Source: Acidimicrobiia bacterium (GTDB lineage: Bacteria > Acidobacteriota > Vicinamibacteria > Vicinamibacterales > UBA2999). Taken from it: DNA of 64,000 bases. The translations under genes and the position numbers were made by a program. The stretch covers positions 1 through 64,000 of the forward strand of contig VFZG01000013.1 of assembly GCA_016871275.1 (NCBI GenBank), in the 5' to 3' direction. Shown piece after piece: positions 19,861 through 30,318 of this stretch (positions are counted from its first letter, which is position 1; each line of letters opens with the position of its first letter). A model generated the notes under the pieces. That model ran no database searches and was not told the origin of the DNA. It was given only the letters and a program-made list of their open reading frames with translations.

Positions 19861-19908
19861 GCCCTGGTCAATTCTCAATGAGCCGCCCTGGTCAGTTTCT
19901 AACGGGCG
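19861..19908. mobile_element. Possible IS21-family end remnant
   Basis: Two adjacent 24 bp repeats gccctggtcaattctcaatgagcc / gccctggtcagtttctaacgggcg resemble IS21 multiple terminal repeats. Confidence 0.45.
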
Positions 19909-20192
19909 GCAACACGCCGGACCGCCCGTCATGAATCCGAGTGGCATCCGGTCCGCTCCCCGTCGACGGCTGAGCGAGTGCCGGCATGGCCACGGCCAAT
20001 ACACCAAACGATCACCCCAGGTCGCATCAGTCCACACGGTACCAGCGATTGCGCAATCGGGACGAACGCCGACACGAACCCCGGCAGGGCAGCATCACCA
20101 GCGTTTGCACGTGTCGGCGGCCGCGGTAATATTCGGGGGGCGTTCGTTTCAATGACGATAGCCCGAGGACCCTACGGTGCCTGGAGTCGCTG

Positions 20193-20672
20193 ATGCACAC
20201 GTTGTCGACCGAACTGGCTGACCTCTTCGCGCGTGATATCTCCAGGGTGATCCAGGAGATCGAGGCGTTTCCGGATACCCCATCAATCTGGCAGACCGTG
20301 CCCGGGGTGCCGAATGCGGCGGGGACGTTGGCGCTGCATCTGGAAGGCAACCTGCGCGAGTTCATCGGGCGCCAGTTAGGGCAGATCGCGTTCACGCGCG
20401 ACCGGCCCCTCGAGTTCAGCGCGCGCGGGGTGGAGAAGTCGGAACTGATTGCCCGGCTCGAGGCGGTCAAAGTCTCGATACCTCCGGTGATCGCGCGGCT
20501 CACCGACGCGCAGCTCGGCGCCCACTTCCCCGAAGAGTACATGGGCAAGCCCATCGTCAACCGCCAGTTCCTGGTGCACCTGCTGGCACACTTGAACTAT
20601 CACCTCGGACAGGTGGATTACCTGCGTCGAGTCGTGACCGGCAAGGCGGCGATCGATCTCGCCCAGCTGTAG
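20193..20672 (+). CDS. DinB/DUF1572-type protein
   Basis: NAAGTLALHLEGNLREFIGRQLG ... RQFLVHLLAHLNYHLGQVDYLRR; conserved His positions. Confidence 0.75.
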   Translation: MHTLSTELADLFARDISRVIQEIEAFPDTPSIWQTVPGVPNAAGTLALHLEGNLREFIGRQLGQIAFTRDRPLEFSARGVEKSELIARLEAVKVSIPPVIARLTDAQLGAHFPEEYMGKPIVNRQFLVHLLAHLNYHLGQVDYLRRVVTGKAAIDLAQL

Positions 20673-21437
20673 CTATTGCAGCCACGCCGCGAACCGATCG
20701 ATCGCGCGCTCGAGGCGCGGCTGCGCGTTCCCGGCCGTTGAACCTGCGTCAAGCCACACCGAGCGGTCGAGGCCGATCATCCGGCCGCCTGGCCATGCCA
20801 ACGACCTGAGCGCGATGGTGCCGTCGAGACCGGGATACGCCAGCAGGATTTCAGAGCCGCTGTCGCACAGCAGTTGACTGGTGTGCACCGTGTCGGGCGG
20901 CATCCACTTCGCGCGGCCTGCAACCGTGGCGTAGAATGGCCGCAGCTGCTCTGCCGTGTGCGGCACCGGCTGCACCACGGGGTCGTGATGGCGCGTGCGC
21001 ATCGGATGCTGCTCCAGCCACACCTGCATCGTCGTCAAGGCATGCGCCCAGCCCGACACGGTGCCTGAGAAGCCCGCGTCCCTCTTTGGATCTTCCGGGA
21101 AGCCCGAGTTGACAAGCCGCATCACGGTATCGCCGCCATCTTTCTCGATGGTGATTCCCATCAGGTATGGCATGCCGTCCGGCCCGTCGTCTCCCGCTGT
21201 GACAAAGGTCTTACCCGGCTCGGACTCGACGACCGGAATGTCCATCACGTAGCCGAAGGTGTCGAAGAATCACCGCATGGTGGTGCCGGCGTGGCCCATG
21301 CTTTCGGCCCGATCGATGAACCAGTTGGCCAGCTGCTGTGGATCGGCCCACGCCTCCCAGACGCGCTGGAGTGTGGACTTGATGCGAATCGACGTATCGA
21401 TGATACGGCCGTGGTGCTTGCGGGTCGTCGGAGTCAT
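20673..21437 (-). pseudogene. SRPBCC (AHSA1-like) protein interrupted by in-frame TGA
   Basis: MTPTTRKHHGRIIDTSIRIKSTLQRVWEAWADPQQLANWFIDRAESMGHAGTTMR*FFDTFGYVMDIPVVESEPGKTFV...; TGA at 21270-21272 where Trp is expected. Confidence 0.75.
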
Positions 21438-21499
21438 GGTGAGCCTATCTGGGAGTGGGCTAACAGCCAGGCACCAGGCGGTACTGGCCGGCGCATGAG

Positions 21500-21640
21500 C
21501 GGTCGGCCGGCGGCGGAGACTGGCGAACGCGCGTGCGCCAGGATCTCACGGCGCAGCGGCTTGAGCAGCATGCCGGCCTTTGGGGCTTCGCGAATGACGG
21601 CGACGGGAGCCGCGGATCCGGGCACGGCGGGATGACACAT
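21500..21640 (-). pseudogene. ArsR-family regulator, N-terminal remnant
   Basis: EAPKAGMLLKPLRREILAHARSPVSAA matches the ArsR HTH start (LxPLRxxILAxAxxPxSAxEL), then the family match ends. Confidence 0.6.
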
Positions 21641-21794
21641 TCGATAAATACATTTGTCAGATATCCGCTGGCGCGGTTCGACGCCACGGCCGGCCATGCG
21701 TCGACCGTGCAATTGCGGGAACCGCCGTCTAGGGATATAGTCGAAGGTTACGGGCGCGGCCGGATTCGCGCCTGTGTGCCTTCATCCTGAGACC

Positions 21795-24743
21795 ATGCCG
21801 CCGGTAGAAGACGCTTCGACTCTCGTCATTCGTGGTGCCCGGACGCACAACCTGAAGAACGTCGATCTCACGCTGCCGGCAGGACAACTGATCGTCTTTA
21901 CCGGCGTAAGCGGATCCGGCAAGTCGTCGCTTGCGTTCGACACCATCTACGCGGAAGGGCAGCGGCGCTACGTCGAGTCGCTGTCCGCCTATGCGCGCCA
22001 GTTCCTCGAGCGCATGGAAAAGCCGGACGTCGATCGCATCGACGGCATTTGCCCGTCCATCGCCATCCGCCAGAAGAACTCGGTCAGGAATCCGCGCTCG
22101 ACGGTCGGCACCGTCACCGAGATCCACGACTATATGCGCCTGCTGTTCGCGCGCGTCGGGCGGACGATATGCCGATCGTGCCGACAGGAGGTCATCCGCG
22201 AAACGGCCGAAGTGGTCGCCACCCGGTTGCTGGCGCTGCCCGAAGGCACGCGGCTGATGCTGGGATTCGATCTGCCGGTGGTCGCGATTGCGGCCACCGA
22301 AACGGAAGCGGCCAGGGCCGCAGAAAGCGCCGACGGCGCAGATCACGACGAGCCATTTGATGCGGAACTGTCGGAGCCTGCTGCGGCCCTGTTGACTGAA
22401 TCTGCGCCGTCTGTCGCCCTGGAGAACCTGCGGCGCAAGGGTTTCGGCCGACTGCTGCTTGGCGATCAGGCCGTCACCTTCGAAGACGTCGATCCCAAGG
22501 TCCTGAAGAAGATCACCGTCCTTCGCGTGGTCGTCGATCGCGTCAAGGTCGCCCCCGATGCACGGACCCGCATCACCGACTCCGTCGAGACCGCCTATGC
22601 GGAAGGCGGCGGCGCGGCGTGGGCGCTGCAGCTGCAGGATGCGGCCGCGCCAATCGAGCACCTGTTCTCTGAACGGTTCGAGTGCCGCACGTGCGGGATC
22701 CCGTACGAGGATCCGCAGCCCCGCTTGTTTTCGTTCAACAATCCGTTCGGCGCCTGCCCGACCTGCCACGGCTTTGGCAACATCATCGAGCTCGACCAGG
22801 AACTGGTCGTGCCCGATCAGCAGAAGTCAATCAACCAGGGCGCCATCGAACCGTGGACGAAGCCGCACTATCGCTCGCATCTCGCGGAACTGAAGCGTGC
22901 GGCCAAGGGCGGCAAGGTCCGGCTCGACGTGCCGTGGCACGACCTGACGGCGGAAGAAATCGCCTTCGTCATGGACGGCGACGCATCGACCGGCTCAGGG
23001 CCGGCGGCTGACTACGAAGGCGTGCGCGGATTCTTCCGCTGGCTCGAGCGCAAGAAATACAAGGTGCACGTCCGCGTCTTCCTCAGCCGGTATCGTGGAT
23101 ACCTGACCTGCCCGGATTGCGCCGGCACCCGCCTTCGCCGCGAGGCGCGCGATGTGCACGTCGGCGGCGTGACAATCGACCAGGCATCCGGACGGACCGT
23201 CAAGCAGGCAGAGAAGTTCTTCGCCGACCTGCTGCTCTCCGAAAAAGAAGCGGCCATCGCCGACAAGGTGCTGAAAGAGATTCAGCGCCGCCTCGGCTTC
23301 CTCCGGGACGTGGGGCTTGATTACCTGACGCTCGATCGGCTGTCGTCAACGCTCTCGGGCGGCGAGGCGCAGCGCATCAACCTGGCCACGTCGCTGGGCT
23401 CGGCGCTGGTCGGCACGCTCTATGTGCTGGACGAGCCGTCGATTGGTCTTCACACCCGCGATAATCAGCGACTGATTGCCATCCTGCGCCAGCTTCGCGA
23501 CCAGGGCAACACCGTGATTGTGGTCGAGCACGACGCCGACATGATTGCCGTCGCCGATCACCTGGTGGACATGGGGCTGGGGGCTGGTGAGCATGGCGGC
23601 CGCGTGGTCTACTCCGGCACGCTGCAGGGGCTCACCAGCGAGTCGCGATCGCTGACGGCAAAGTACCTGCGGGGCGAGTTGAGCATCCCGATTCCGGCGT
23701 CGCGCCGCAAGGGCACGCCGCAGCGCATCAAGCTGTTCGGCGCGACCGAACACAACCTCAAGGGCGTCGACATCGAGATTCCGCTCAACACGCTGACCTG
23801 CGTCACCGGCGTGAGCGGCTCCGGCAAGTCCACGCTGGTGCACGACGTGCTCTACGCCGCGTTGAAGCGCGCCAAAGGTGATTGGGACCGGAAGGTCGGC
23901 GCCCATCAGCGCCTGGAAGGGCACGACTACATCAGCGATGTGGTGCTGGTCGACCAGACGCCGATCGGCCGCACGCCGCGCTCGAATCCGGTCACCTACC
24001 TGAAGGCCTTCGATCCGATCCGTGAACTGTTCGCGGCGACCAAGGATGCCAAGTCACGCGGCCTCACTGCGAGCCATTTCTCCTTCAATGTTCCCGGTGG
24101 ACGCTGCGAAGCATGCCAGGGCGAAGGCGAAGTGCGCGTCGAAATGCAGTTCCTGGCCGATGTGTTCGTGCCATGCGAACAGTGCGATGGCCGCCGATTC
24201 AAGTCGCAGGTGCTCGACGTGCGCTACCGTGGCAAGAACGTCACCCAGGTGCTCGACCTGACGGTGCGCGAGGCGTTGACCTTCTTTGCGGCCACGCCCA
24301 AGGTGCTGCGCCGGTTGCAGGTGCTCGACGAGATTGGCCTCGGCTACCTTCGCCTCGGCCAGCCGGCGACGACGCTGTCGGGCGGGGAGGCGCAGCGCAT
24401 CAAGATCGCCGCCCACCTGTCATCGCATGCCGGAGAGCGGTTGCTCTACATCCTCGACGAGCCGACCACCGGTCTGCACTTCGACGACATCGCCAAGCTG
24501 CTGGCGGCGTTCCGGAAGCTCCTCGACGCGGGGCACTCGCTGGTCGTCATCGAGCACAACCTCGACGTCATCAAGGTTTCCGACTGGATCATCGATCTCG
24601 GTCCCGAGGGTGGCGAGGAGGGTGGCCGCGTGCTGGCCATGGCCACGCCCGAGCAGGTCGCCCACAATCCAGGCTCGCACACCGGCAAATACATCCGGGA
24701 AGTGCTATCGTCCGGCAAGCTCCTCCAGACAGTCGGCCGGTAA
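21795..24743 (+). CDS. uvrA: Excinuclease ABC subunit UvrA
   Basis: [35 protein letters not shown]; two LSGGEAQRI signatures; zinc-finger cysteines. Confidence 0.97.
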   Translation: MPPVEDASTLVIRGARTHNLKNVDLTLPAGQLIVFTGVSGSGKSSLAFDTIYAEGQRRYVESLSAYARQFLERMEKPDVDRIDGICPSIAIRQKNSVRNPRSTVGTVTEIHDYMRLLFARVGRTICRSCRQEVIRETAEVVATRLLALPEGTRLMLGFDLPVVAIAATETEAARAAESADGADHDEPFDAELSEPAAALLTESAPSVALENLRRKGFGRLLLGDQAVTFEDVDPKVLKKITVLRVVVDRVKVAPDARTRITDSVETAYAEGGGAAWALQLQDAAAPIEHLFSERFECRTCGIPYEDPQPRLFSFNNPFGACPTCHGFGNIIELDQELVVPDQQKSINQGAIEPWTKPHYRSHLAELKRAAKGGKVRLDVPWHDLTAEEIAFVMDGDASTGSGPAADYEGVRGFFRWLERKKYKVHVRVFLSRYRGYLTCPDCAGTRLRREARDVHVGGVTIDQASGRTVKQAEKFFADLLLSEKEAAIADKVLKEIQRRLGFLRDVGLDYLTLDRLSSTLSGGEAQRINLATSLGSALVGTLYVLDEPSIGLHTRDNQRLIAILRQLRDQGNTVIVVEHDADMIAVADHLVDMGLGAGEHGGRVVYSGTLQGLTSESRSLTAKYLRGELSIPIPASRRKGTPQRIKLFGATEHNLKGVDIEIPLNTLTCVTGVSGSGKSTLVHDVLYAALKRAKGDWDRKVGAHQRLEGHDYISDVVLVDQTPIGRTPRSNPVTYLKAFDPIRELFAATKDAKSRGLTASHFSFNVPGGRCEACQGEGEVRVEMQFLADVFVPCEQCDGRRFKSQVLDVRYRGKNVTQVLDLTVREALTFFAATPKVLRRLQVLDEIGLGYLRLGQPATTLSGGEAQRIKIAAHLSSHAGERLLYILDEPTTGLHFDDIAKLLAAFRKLLDAGHSLVVIEHNLDVIKVSDWIIDLGPEGGEEGGRVLAMATPEQVAHNPGSHTGKYIREVLSSGKLLQTVGR

Positions 24744-24832
24744 ACGACCATGCACATGTTTCGCGCCGTCGGCGAACGGTCGCGTGGCGGCCAGGCGCGT
24801 GCCTGCCTGGCCGAGCTCGGGTCGCCCGTGCC

Positions 24833-25438
24833 GTGATCCTGCCGGGTGATTTCTATCGACGTCCCACGCTCGACGTCGCGCGCGATCTGATCGGAAAAGT
24901 TCTGGTCTACAAGTCACCGCAGGGCGCCGCCGCCGGCGCAATCGTCGAGGTCGAGGCCTACATTGGCGAAGACGACCCCGCCTGCCACGCCGCGGCCGGT
25001 CTGACGGAGCGCAACGCGCCACTCTACGGCCCGCCGGGTCGCGCCTATGTGTATCTGAACTACGGCCTGCACGACATGATGAACGCCGTCACCGAACAGC
25101 ACGGTCAGCCCGCGGCGGTGCTGATTCGCGCGCTGGAACCGCTCGAGGGCCTGGGCCTGATGCGCCGCCGGCGCGCCGCGGCACCATGGCGAACAGGCAA
25201 GCCGCCGGTGGTGGATCACGAGCTGTGCCGGGGACCGGGGAATCTCTGCCGCGCCATGGGCATCACGCTCGCCGACAACCGGCGGCGGCTCTCCCGCGGT
25301 CCGCTGACCATCCACGATCGCGGCCTGGCGATGGGGCCGATTGTGTGGAGCCCGCGAGTCGGCATCCGTGTCGGCACGGAACACGACTGGCGGGCCACCG
25401 TGCAGGGCCACCGGTCGGTGTCCGCGACTCGCAGCTAG
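24833..25438 (+). CDS. mpg: DNA-3-methyladenine glycosylase (AAG/MPG family)
   Basis: DFYRRPTLDVARDLIGKVLV...EVEAYIGEDDPACHA...YGPPGRAYVYLNYGLHDMMN. Confidence 0.9.
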   Translation: MILPGDFYRRPTLDVARDLIGKVLVYKSPQGAAAGAIVEVEAYIGEDDPACHAAAGLTERNAPLYGPPGRAYVYLNYGLHDMMNAVTEQHGQPAAVLIRALEPLEGLGLMRRRRAAAPWRTGKPPVVDHELCRGPGNLCRAMGITLADNRRRLSRGPLTIHDRGLAMGPIVWSPRVGIRVGTEHDWRATVQGHRSVSATRS

Positions 25439-26562
25439 GTATCTCGGTCCGCTGCAGCGCCGCGGGCGTAGGGGGGGTGTGCATGCGGCATCCGGATGCC
25501 CTTGGCATCCAGCGCCTGCTTGATGCGCCGCCGCAACTCGCGCGCGACATCGGCCTGTTTCATCGGCAGCGTCTTGATGCGGAACCGCACCACGACTTCG
25601 GAGCTCTTGAACGCGTCGACGCCAAACACCTCGAGCGGCTCGAGGATGCTCGAGGCAAGCGCCGGGTCCTCCCTCAGCTGCGCCGCCACCGCGCGCACTT
25701 CGTCGACGATCCGGTCGGTGTCCTGGTCGTAGTCGACGCCGACATCCACCACTGCATAGGCGTAGTGCTTCGACTTGTTGGCGAGCGTGCGGATCTCGCC
25801 GTTGGCGATGTAGTGCACGGTGCCTTCCACGTCGCGCAAGACGATGGTTCGCAGGTTGATCGCTTCGACGGCTCCACCAATACCGTTGATCTCGGCCGCG
25901 TCTCCCAGGCGCACCTGGTCTTCGGTGATCAGGAACAGCCCGGAGATGATGTCCTTCACCAGGGTCTGCGCGCCGAAGCCCACGGCCAGGCCCACGATGC
26001 CCGCGCCGGTCAGCACCGGCGTGATGTCGACGCCCAGCTCGCGCAGCGCCATCAGCGTGGCGGCGGTCCAGATCAGCACCGAGAAGAACCGCCGCAACGT
26101 GCCGCCCACGGTCTGCAGGCGCTTGCGCCACTCGATCGACTCCGGGTCGTCGCCGTCGGCGATCTCGTGCTCCGCGCTCCGGATGACCGAGCCGGCAAAG
26201 CGATTGGCCGCAAACGCCAGCAGCACCAGCAGGATGATGCGCGCGCCGTTCTGCGTCAGCCACTGCGTCAGGTCTTCGGGATGCAGGCCGACCCGCATCT
26301 CGACCCCCGCCAGGTCAAGCGCCGGGAAGGCCAGCACCAGCAGGCTGAGGACGAAGCTCACCCGCCGGACCGCCTTCACGGTGGTGTTGGCGATGGGTTG
26401 CATGTGGAACCGCTCGCCCTCGATGCTGAGGAGCAGCCGGCGGGTCAATGCGCCGCAGAGCAGCGCAATCGCCGACGCCACCAGGGCGGCCACCGACAAC
26501 GCCGCCAGCGCTTCAAGGCTGACGACCTGCGAGACCGCGGCCGGCTGGGCAGGCGCCTGCAT
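25435..26562 (-). CDS. Mechanosensitive ion channel (MscS) family protein
   Basis: GIVGLAVGFGAQTLVKDIISGLFLITEDQVRLGD. Confidence 0.92.
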   Translation of the reverse strand: MQAPAQPAAVSQVVSLEALAALSVAALVASAIALLCGALTRRLLLSIEGERFHMQPIANTTVKAVRRVSFVLSLLVLAFPALDLAGVEMRVGLHPEDLTQWLTQNGARIILLVLLAFAANRFAGSVIRSAEHEIADGDDPESIEWRKRLQTVGGTLRRFFSVLIWTAATLMALRELGVDITPVLTGAGIVGLAVGFGAQTLVKDIISGLFLITEDQVRLGDAAEINGIGGAVEAINLRTIVLRDVEGTVHYIANGEIRTLANKSKHYAYAVVDVGVDYDQDTDRIVDEVRAVAAQLREDPALASSILEPLEVFGVDAFKSSEVVVRFRIKTLPMKQADVARELRRRIKQALDAKGIRMPHAHPPYARGAAADRDT

Positions 26563-26602
26563 TACCGCAATCCGGGCGCCGGGATCCGGGATCCGGCACT
26601 CC

Positions 26603-27796
26603 TCATCTGCGACGGACGCGCCGTTCTTGCTGGGCTTCGATGGGAATGCGGAGCGTGGAGCGGCGGCCCTCGCGCAGCACCACCATCTGCGCGCTCGAAC
26701 CGATGCTGCTGTCGGCGATCAGCCGCACGAACTGCGACGGATCGGTGATGGTCGTGCCGTTGACCGAGATGATGATGTCGCCAGGCTCGAGACCGTTGCG
26801 ATACGCGGCCGAGTCGCGCGACATCTCGTTCACCACCACGCCGTCATTGCCGGGCGCCCGCAACTCGTCGGCCAGGCGGCCGCTCAACGGGATCACCTGC
26901 ACGTAGCCGATCGATCCGCGCCGCACCCGCCCGAACTTCTGCAGGTCGTCGACGACGCGGCGCACCAGGTTGCTCGGCACCGCGAACCCGATGCCCTGGT
27001 AGCCGCCGCTCTCAGAAAAGATCGCGGTATTGATGCCCACCAGCTCACCGCGGGCGTTGATCAGCGCCCCGCCGGAGTTGCCGGGGTTGATTGCCGCGTC
27101 GGTCTGGATGAAGTCCTCGTACTGCGTAATGCCGACGTTGGCGCGGCCCAGCGCGCTGACGATGCCAAGGGTCACGGTCTGGTTGAGCGAGAACGGATTG
27201 CCGACCGCCATGACCCATTCGGCGACGCGAAGCCTGGACGAGTCGCCCCACGGGATGACGGGGAAGCCCTTGCCCTCGATCTTCAACAGCGCCAGGTCCG
27301 TCCACGAATCCACGCCGATGATCTTCGCCTTGACGTCGCGCTGGTCGCCAACCGTCACGGTCACTTCGGCCACGTCGTCTCCAAGCACGTGGTTGTTGGT
27401 GACGACCAGGCCGTCGGATGACACGACGACACCGGATCCCAGGCTCTGCTGCGCGCGGCTGCGGCCGAACACGTCGCCCTGATCGCCGAAGAAGTACTGG
27501 AAGAACGGATCGTTGGCAAACGGCGAGGTCGATCGGCGCACGACCTGCACCGAGGAAATATTGGTGACCGCGCGGACGGTTTGTGCGGCGACGCGCGTGA
27601 AATCGGGACCGGCGGTTGGAGCCGGTGCGGCCGCTTGCTCGGCTCCAGCCGGCGCAGAGGTCGAGGACCTGGCCGGCGTGAGCGCCAGGACGTCCGGTTG
27701 ATCGGTCGCGCGACCCGACAGCACGATGCCGACCAGCACACCCGCCAGCAGGATGCCGACCACGAAGAGCTTACGCAGCAGTTTCGTCAGTGACAC
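26603..27796 (-). CDS. Trypsin-like serine protease with PDZ domain (DegQ/HtrA-like)
   Basis: GSGVVVSSDGLVVTNNHVLGD, DLALLKIE, TDAAINPGNSGGALINARGELVGIN; PDZ GLEPGDIIISVNG. Confidence 0.92.
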   Translation of the reverse strand: MSLTKLLRKLFVVGILLAGVLVGIVLSGRATDQPDVLALTPARSSTSAPAGAEQAAAPAPTAGPDFTRVAAQTVRAVTNISSVQVVRRSTSPFANDPFFQYFFGDQGDVFGRSRAQQSLGSGVVVSSDGLVVTNNHVLGDDVAEVTVTVGDQRDVKAKIIGVDSWTDLALLKIEGKGFPVIPWGDSSRLRVAEWVMAVGNPFSLNQTVTLGIVSALGRANVGITQYEDFIQTDAAINPGNSGGALINARGELVGINTAIFSESGGYQGIGFAVPSNLVRRVVDDLQKFGRVRRGSIGYVQVIPLSGRLADELRAPGNDGVVVNEMSRDSAAYRNGLEPGDIIISVNGTTITDPSQFVRLIADSSIGSSAQMVVLREGRRSTLRIPIEAQQERRVRRR

Positions 27797-27799
27797 GGT

Positions 27800-28201
27800 T
27801 CAGGCGACCGTCACGCGTCTCGGTGCTTCAGTGGGCAGCTTCGGCACGGTAATCGTCAGAATGCCGGCCGACAAGTCCGCGGTGACCGCGTCGGCGTTTA
27901 CCGCATGGGGCAGCACGAACGTCCGCATGAACTCCCCGTGCCCGCGCTCGACCTGGTGATACTTGTCACACGACACGCGCGCTTCGCGGCGGCCCTGCAG
28001 CGTCAGGCGGTTCTCGTGCACGTCGATGCGGACCTGCTCGCGCACCAGGCCCGGCAGTTCGGCGGTGAAAATGAATGCGTCGGCCGTCTCGCACAGGTCG
28101 ACGGCAGGGGACCAACCCTGCGGGCCGTGAGACGCGAGGCGCTCGAGGCCATGCTGGATGCGAATCAGATCCCGAAATGGGTCCCAGCGCGCGAACACCA
28201 C
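27800..28201 (-). CDS. Hsp20/alpha-crystallin small heat shock protein
   Basis: WSPAVDLCETADAFIFTAELPGLVREQVRIDVHENRLTLQGRRE...GILTITVPK. Confidence 0.92.
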   Translation of the reverse strand: MVFARWDPFRDLIRIQHGLERLASHGPQGWSPAVDLCETADAFIFTAELPGLVREQVRIDVHENRLTLQGRREARVSCDKYHQVERGHGEFMRTFVLPHAVNADAVTADLSAGILTITVPKLPTEAPRRVTVA

Positions 28202-28295
28202 GATGCCAGCATCGTAGCATGCGCGTGTCGCCTTGGCCCGCCTCGGGCCGCCGTGCTACACTCGCAAGGTTCTACTAACTGATTACAAAGGCTTT

Positions 28296-28862
28296 ATGGC
28301 AGACAACCTTCTCGCAACACAGCTCCGCAAGGGCATGGTCATCAAGGTGGAGAACAAGCTGTTCCGGATTTTCGACCGGATGCATGTGACCCCCGGCAAC
28401 CTCCGCGGCTTCGTCCGCATCAAGATGCGCAACATCCAGAACGGCTCGATGGCGGAGGAGAAGTTCCGCTCGGAAGACATTGTCGAGCGCGTGTCCCTCG
28501 AGCAGAAGGAAATGCAGTATCTCTACAACGACGGCGACGGCTATCACTTCATGGACAACGAGTCGTTCGAGCAGGTGGCGCTGAATGCCGATTTCCTGGG
28601 CGATTCGGTCGGCTACCTGAAGCCGGAAATGAACGTCCAGGTTGAGTTCTACGGCGATGCACCGATTGGCGTGGAACTGCCGCAAACCGTTGACCTGAAA
28701 GTCGTCGAGACCATGCCCGGCATCAAGGGCGCGACGGCCACCAACCAGATGAAGCCGGCCACGCTGGAAACGGGGGTCGTGGTCCAGGTTCCGCCGTTCA
28801 TCAACGAAGGGGACGTGGTGCGGGTCAACACCGAGAGCGGGGAATACCAAACGAGAGCATGA
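28296..28862 (+). CDS. efp: Elongation factor P (PGN-loop variant)
   Basis: EF-P three-domain length; [73 protein letters not shown]. Confidence 0.95.
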   Translation: MADNLLATQLRKGMVIKVENKLFRIFDRMHVTPGNLRGFVRIKMRNIQNGSMAEEKFRSEDIVERVSLEQKEMQYLYNDGDGYHFMDNESFEQVALNADFLGDSVGYLKPEMNVQVEFYGDAPIGVELPQTVDLKVVETMPGIKGATATNQMKPATLETGVVVQVPPFINEGDVVRVNTESGEYQTRA

Positions 28863-28927
28863 CGTGCGGGGGTCAGGCTGGCGGGACGCAGGCTACCGGC
28901 CGCCCGCAAGGCCGCTATAATTCCCGC

Positions 28928-29542
28928 ATGGATGTCGTTCGGACCCCGGCGACCGGCTGGATTGAGGTGGTCGTCGGGAGCATGTTCAGCGGCAAAAGCG
29001 AGGAGCTGATTCGCCGCTTGCGCCGCGCGCAGATTGCCCGCCAGCGCGTGCAGATTTTCAAACCCGCCGTCGATACGCGTTATGCGGCCGACCACATCGT
29101 GTCGCACAGCGAACTGCGCATTCCTTCGGAGAGCGCCAAGACGGCAGCGGAGCTGCTCAGCAGGGTCCTGCCCGACACGGAAGTGGTGGGCATCGATGAA
29201 GGGCAGTTCTTCGACGCCGAACTGCCGGCCGTTACCGCCGGGCTCGCGCGTCGCGGCGTGCGCGTGATCGTCGCCGGCCTCGATCAGGATTACCTCGGCA
29301 AGCCCTTCGAGCCCATGCCGCAACTGCTGGCGATTGCCGAGTACATTACCAAGACGCGCGCCATCTGCATGGTGTGCGGCAATCCGGCCAATCACACGCA
29401 GCGCCTGATCCACAGCTCGGATCGCGTGCTGATCGGTGCGCAGGGGACCTACGAAGCGCGCTGCCGGCGCTGCTTCGACCCGACGCTGTCGCGCGAAGCA
29501 GAAACCAACGCCACCAGGGAAGCGGCCGGGAAGGCGCGATGA
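28928..29542 (+). CDS. tdk: Thymidine kinase
   Basis: [29 protein letters not shown], Cys zinc-binding CMVCGNPA...CRRC. Confidence 0.95.
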   Translation: MDVVRTPATGWIEVVVGSMFSGKSEELIRRLRRAQIARQRVQIFKPAVDTRYAADHIVSHSELRIPSESAKTAAELLSRVLPDTEVVGIDEGQFFDAELPAVTAGLARRGVRVIVAGLDQDYLGKPFEPMPQLLAIAEYITKTRAICMVCGNPANHTQRLIHSSDRVLIGAQGTYEARCRRCFDPTLSREAETNATREAAGKAR

Positions 29543-30129
29543 GCGGTCCGGAGTTTGCCACGGTTCTCCGGCAGGCTCTGTTCGCGCTCGGCGTCCTGTT
29601 CGTGGTCGTCAACATCAAGGAAGGCGGGCAGTTGCTGCACTGGTGGGGCATGCGCGCGCAGTCAATCGTCACGTGGCTGCCGCCCAAGCCGCCGTACTTT
29701 GCCGTCAACGTCACCATTGGCGTATTGCTGGCGGTGCTGCTGTTCGTGACCGCGTTCGTGGAAATCAGCGTCCAGCGGCGCGGTCTCGGCGCACTCCCGT
29801 CGATGTTCGGGATCTCGATGATGTTCCTGTATTACGGCTACCTGCTGCCGCTGCTGGCGCGGGTGCGGCGCGGACTGTATCGCGACGGCATCTGGACCGA
29901 CACCGGGTTCATTCCCTATACCCACATTGGCGGCATGACGTGGAAGAGCGAGCACACGCTGGTGCTGGCGTTACGCGAGAAAGCCGTCGCGAAAAGCCTG
30001 CGCGTGCCCGGCGCTCAGATTGGCGAAGTCCGCCACGTCCTGCGCGACAAGATGAACGAGCACGCGATTGAGTTTGAAGTGGGGCCGGGTTTACACCTTG
30101 GCACTCGGGACACTCGGGAATCGGTCTAG
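29539..30129 (+). CDS. Membrane protein of unknown function (ATGA overlap with tdk)
   Basis: Three predicted TM segments; translationally overlapping start; C-terminal tail encoded by a repeat. Confidence 0.7.
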   Translation: MSGPEFATVLRQALFALGVLFVVVNIKEGGQLLHWWGMRAQSIVTWLPPKPPYFAVNVTIGVLLAVLLFVTAFVEISVQRRGLGALPSMFGISMMFLYYGYLLPLLARVRRGLYRDGIWTDTGFIPYTHIGGMTWKSEHTLVLALREKAVAKSLRVPGAQIGEVRHVLRDKMNEHAIEFEVGPGLHLGTRDTRESV

Positions 30130-30148
30130 CGCCGATAGGGACACCGCC

Positions 30149-30318
30149 GTGGCAGCACGTCCAACCTGGGAGGGGGACATCAAGGCCAGCCTCGTCACGA
30201 CCCCGGTGAAGGTCTATCCGGCGACGGAGTCGAGCGGGACATCACGCAGGCCGCCGAATCAACGGCCAAGAAGGTCACCAGCATCAAGGCCAACAAGAGA
30301 AAGGCGTCGGAGGGCTAG
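30149..30318 (+). pseudogene. Ku (NHEJ) gene fossil with internal deletion
   Basis: VAARPTWEGDIKASLVTTPVKVYPATESSG (Ku N-terminus), then in another frame DITQAAESTAKKVTSIKANKRKASEG* (Ku-like basic C-terminus). Confidence 0.75.

Noticed and set aside
24744-24832. 27-codon ORF between uvrA and mpg (MHMFRAVGERSRGGQARACLAELGSPVP)
   Set aside because: No recognisable family and too short to support as a gene.
24914-27421. Long ORFs antisense to mpg, mscS and degQ genes
   Set aside because: GC-driven shadow ORFs; sense frames carry canonical motifs.
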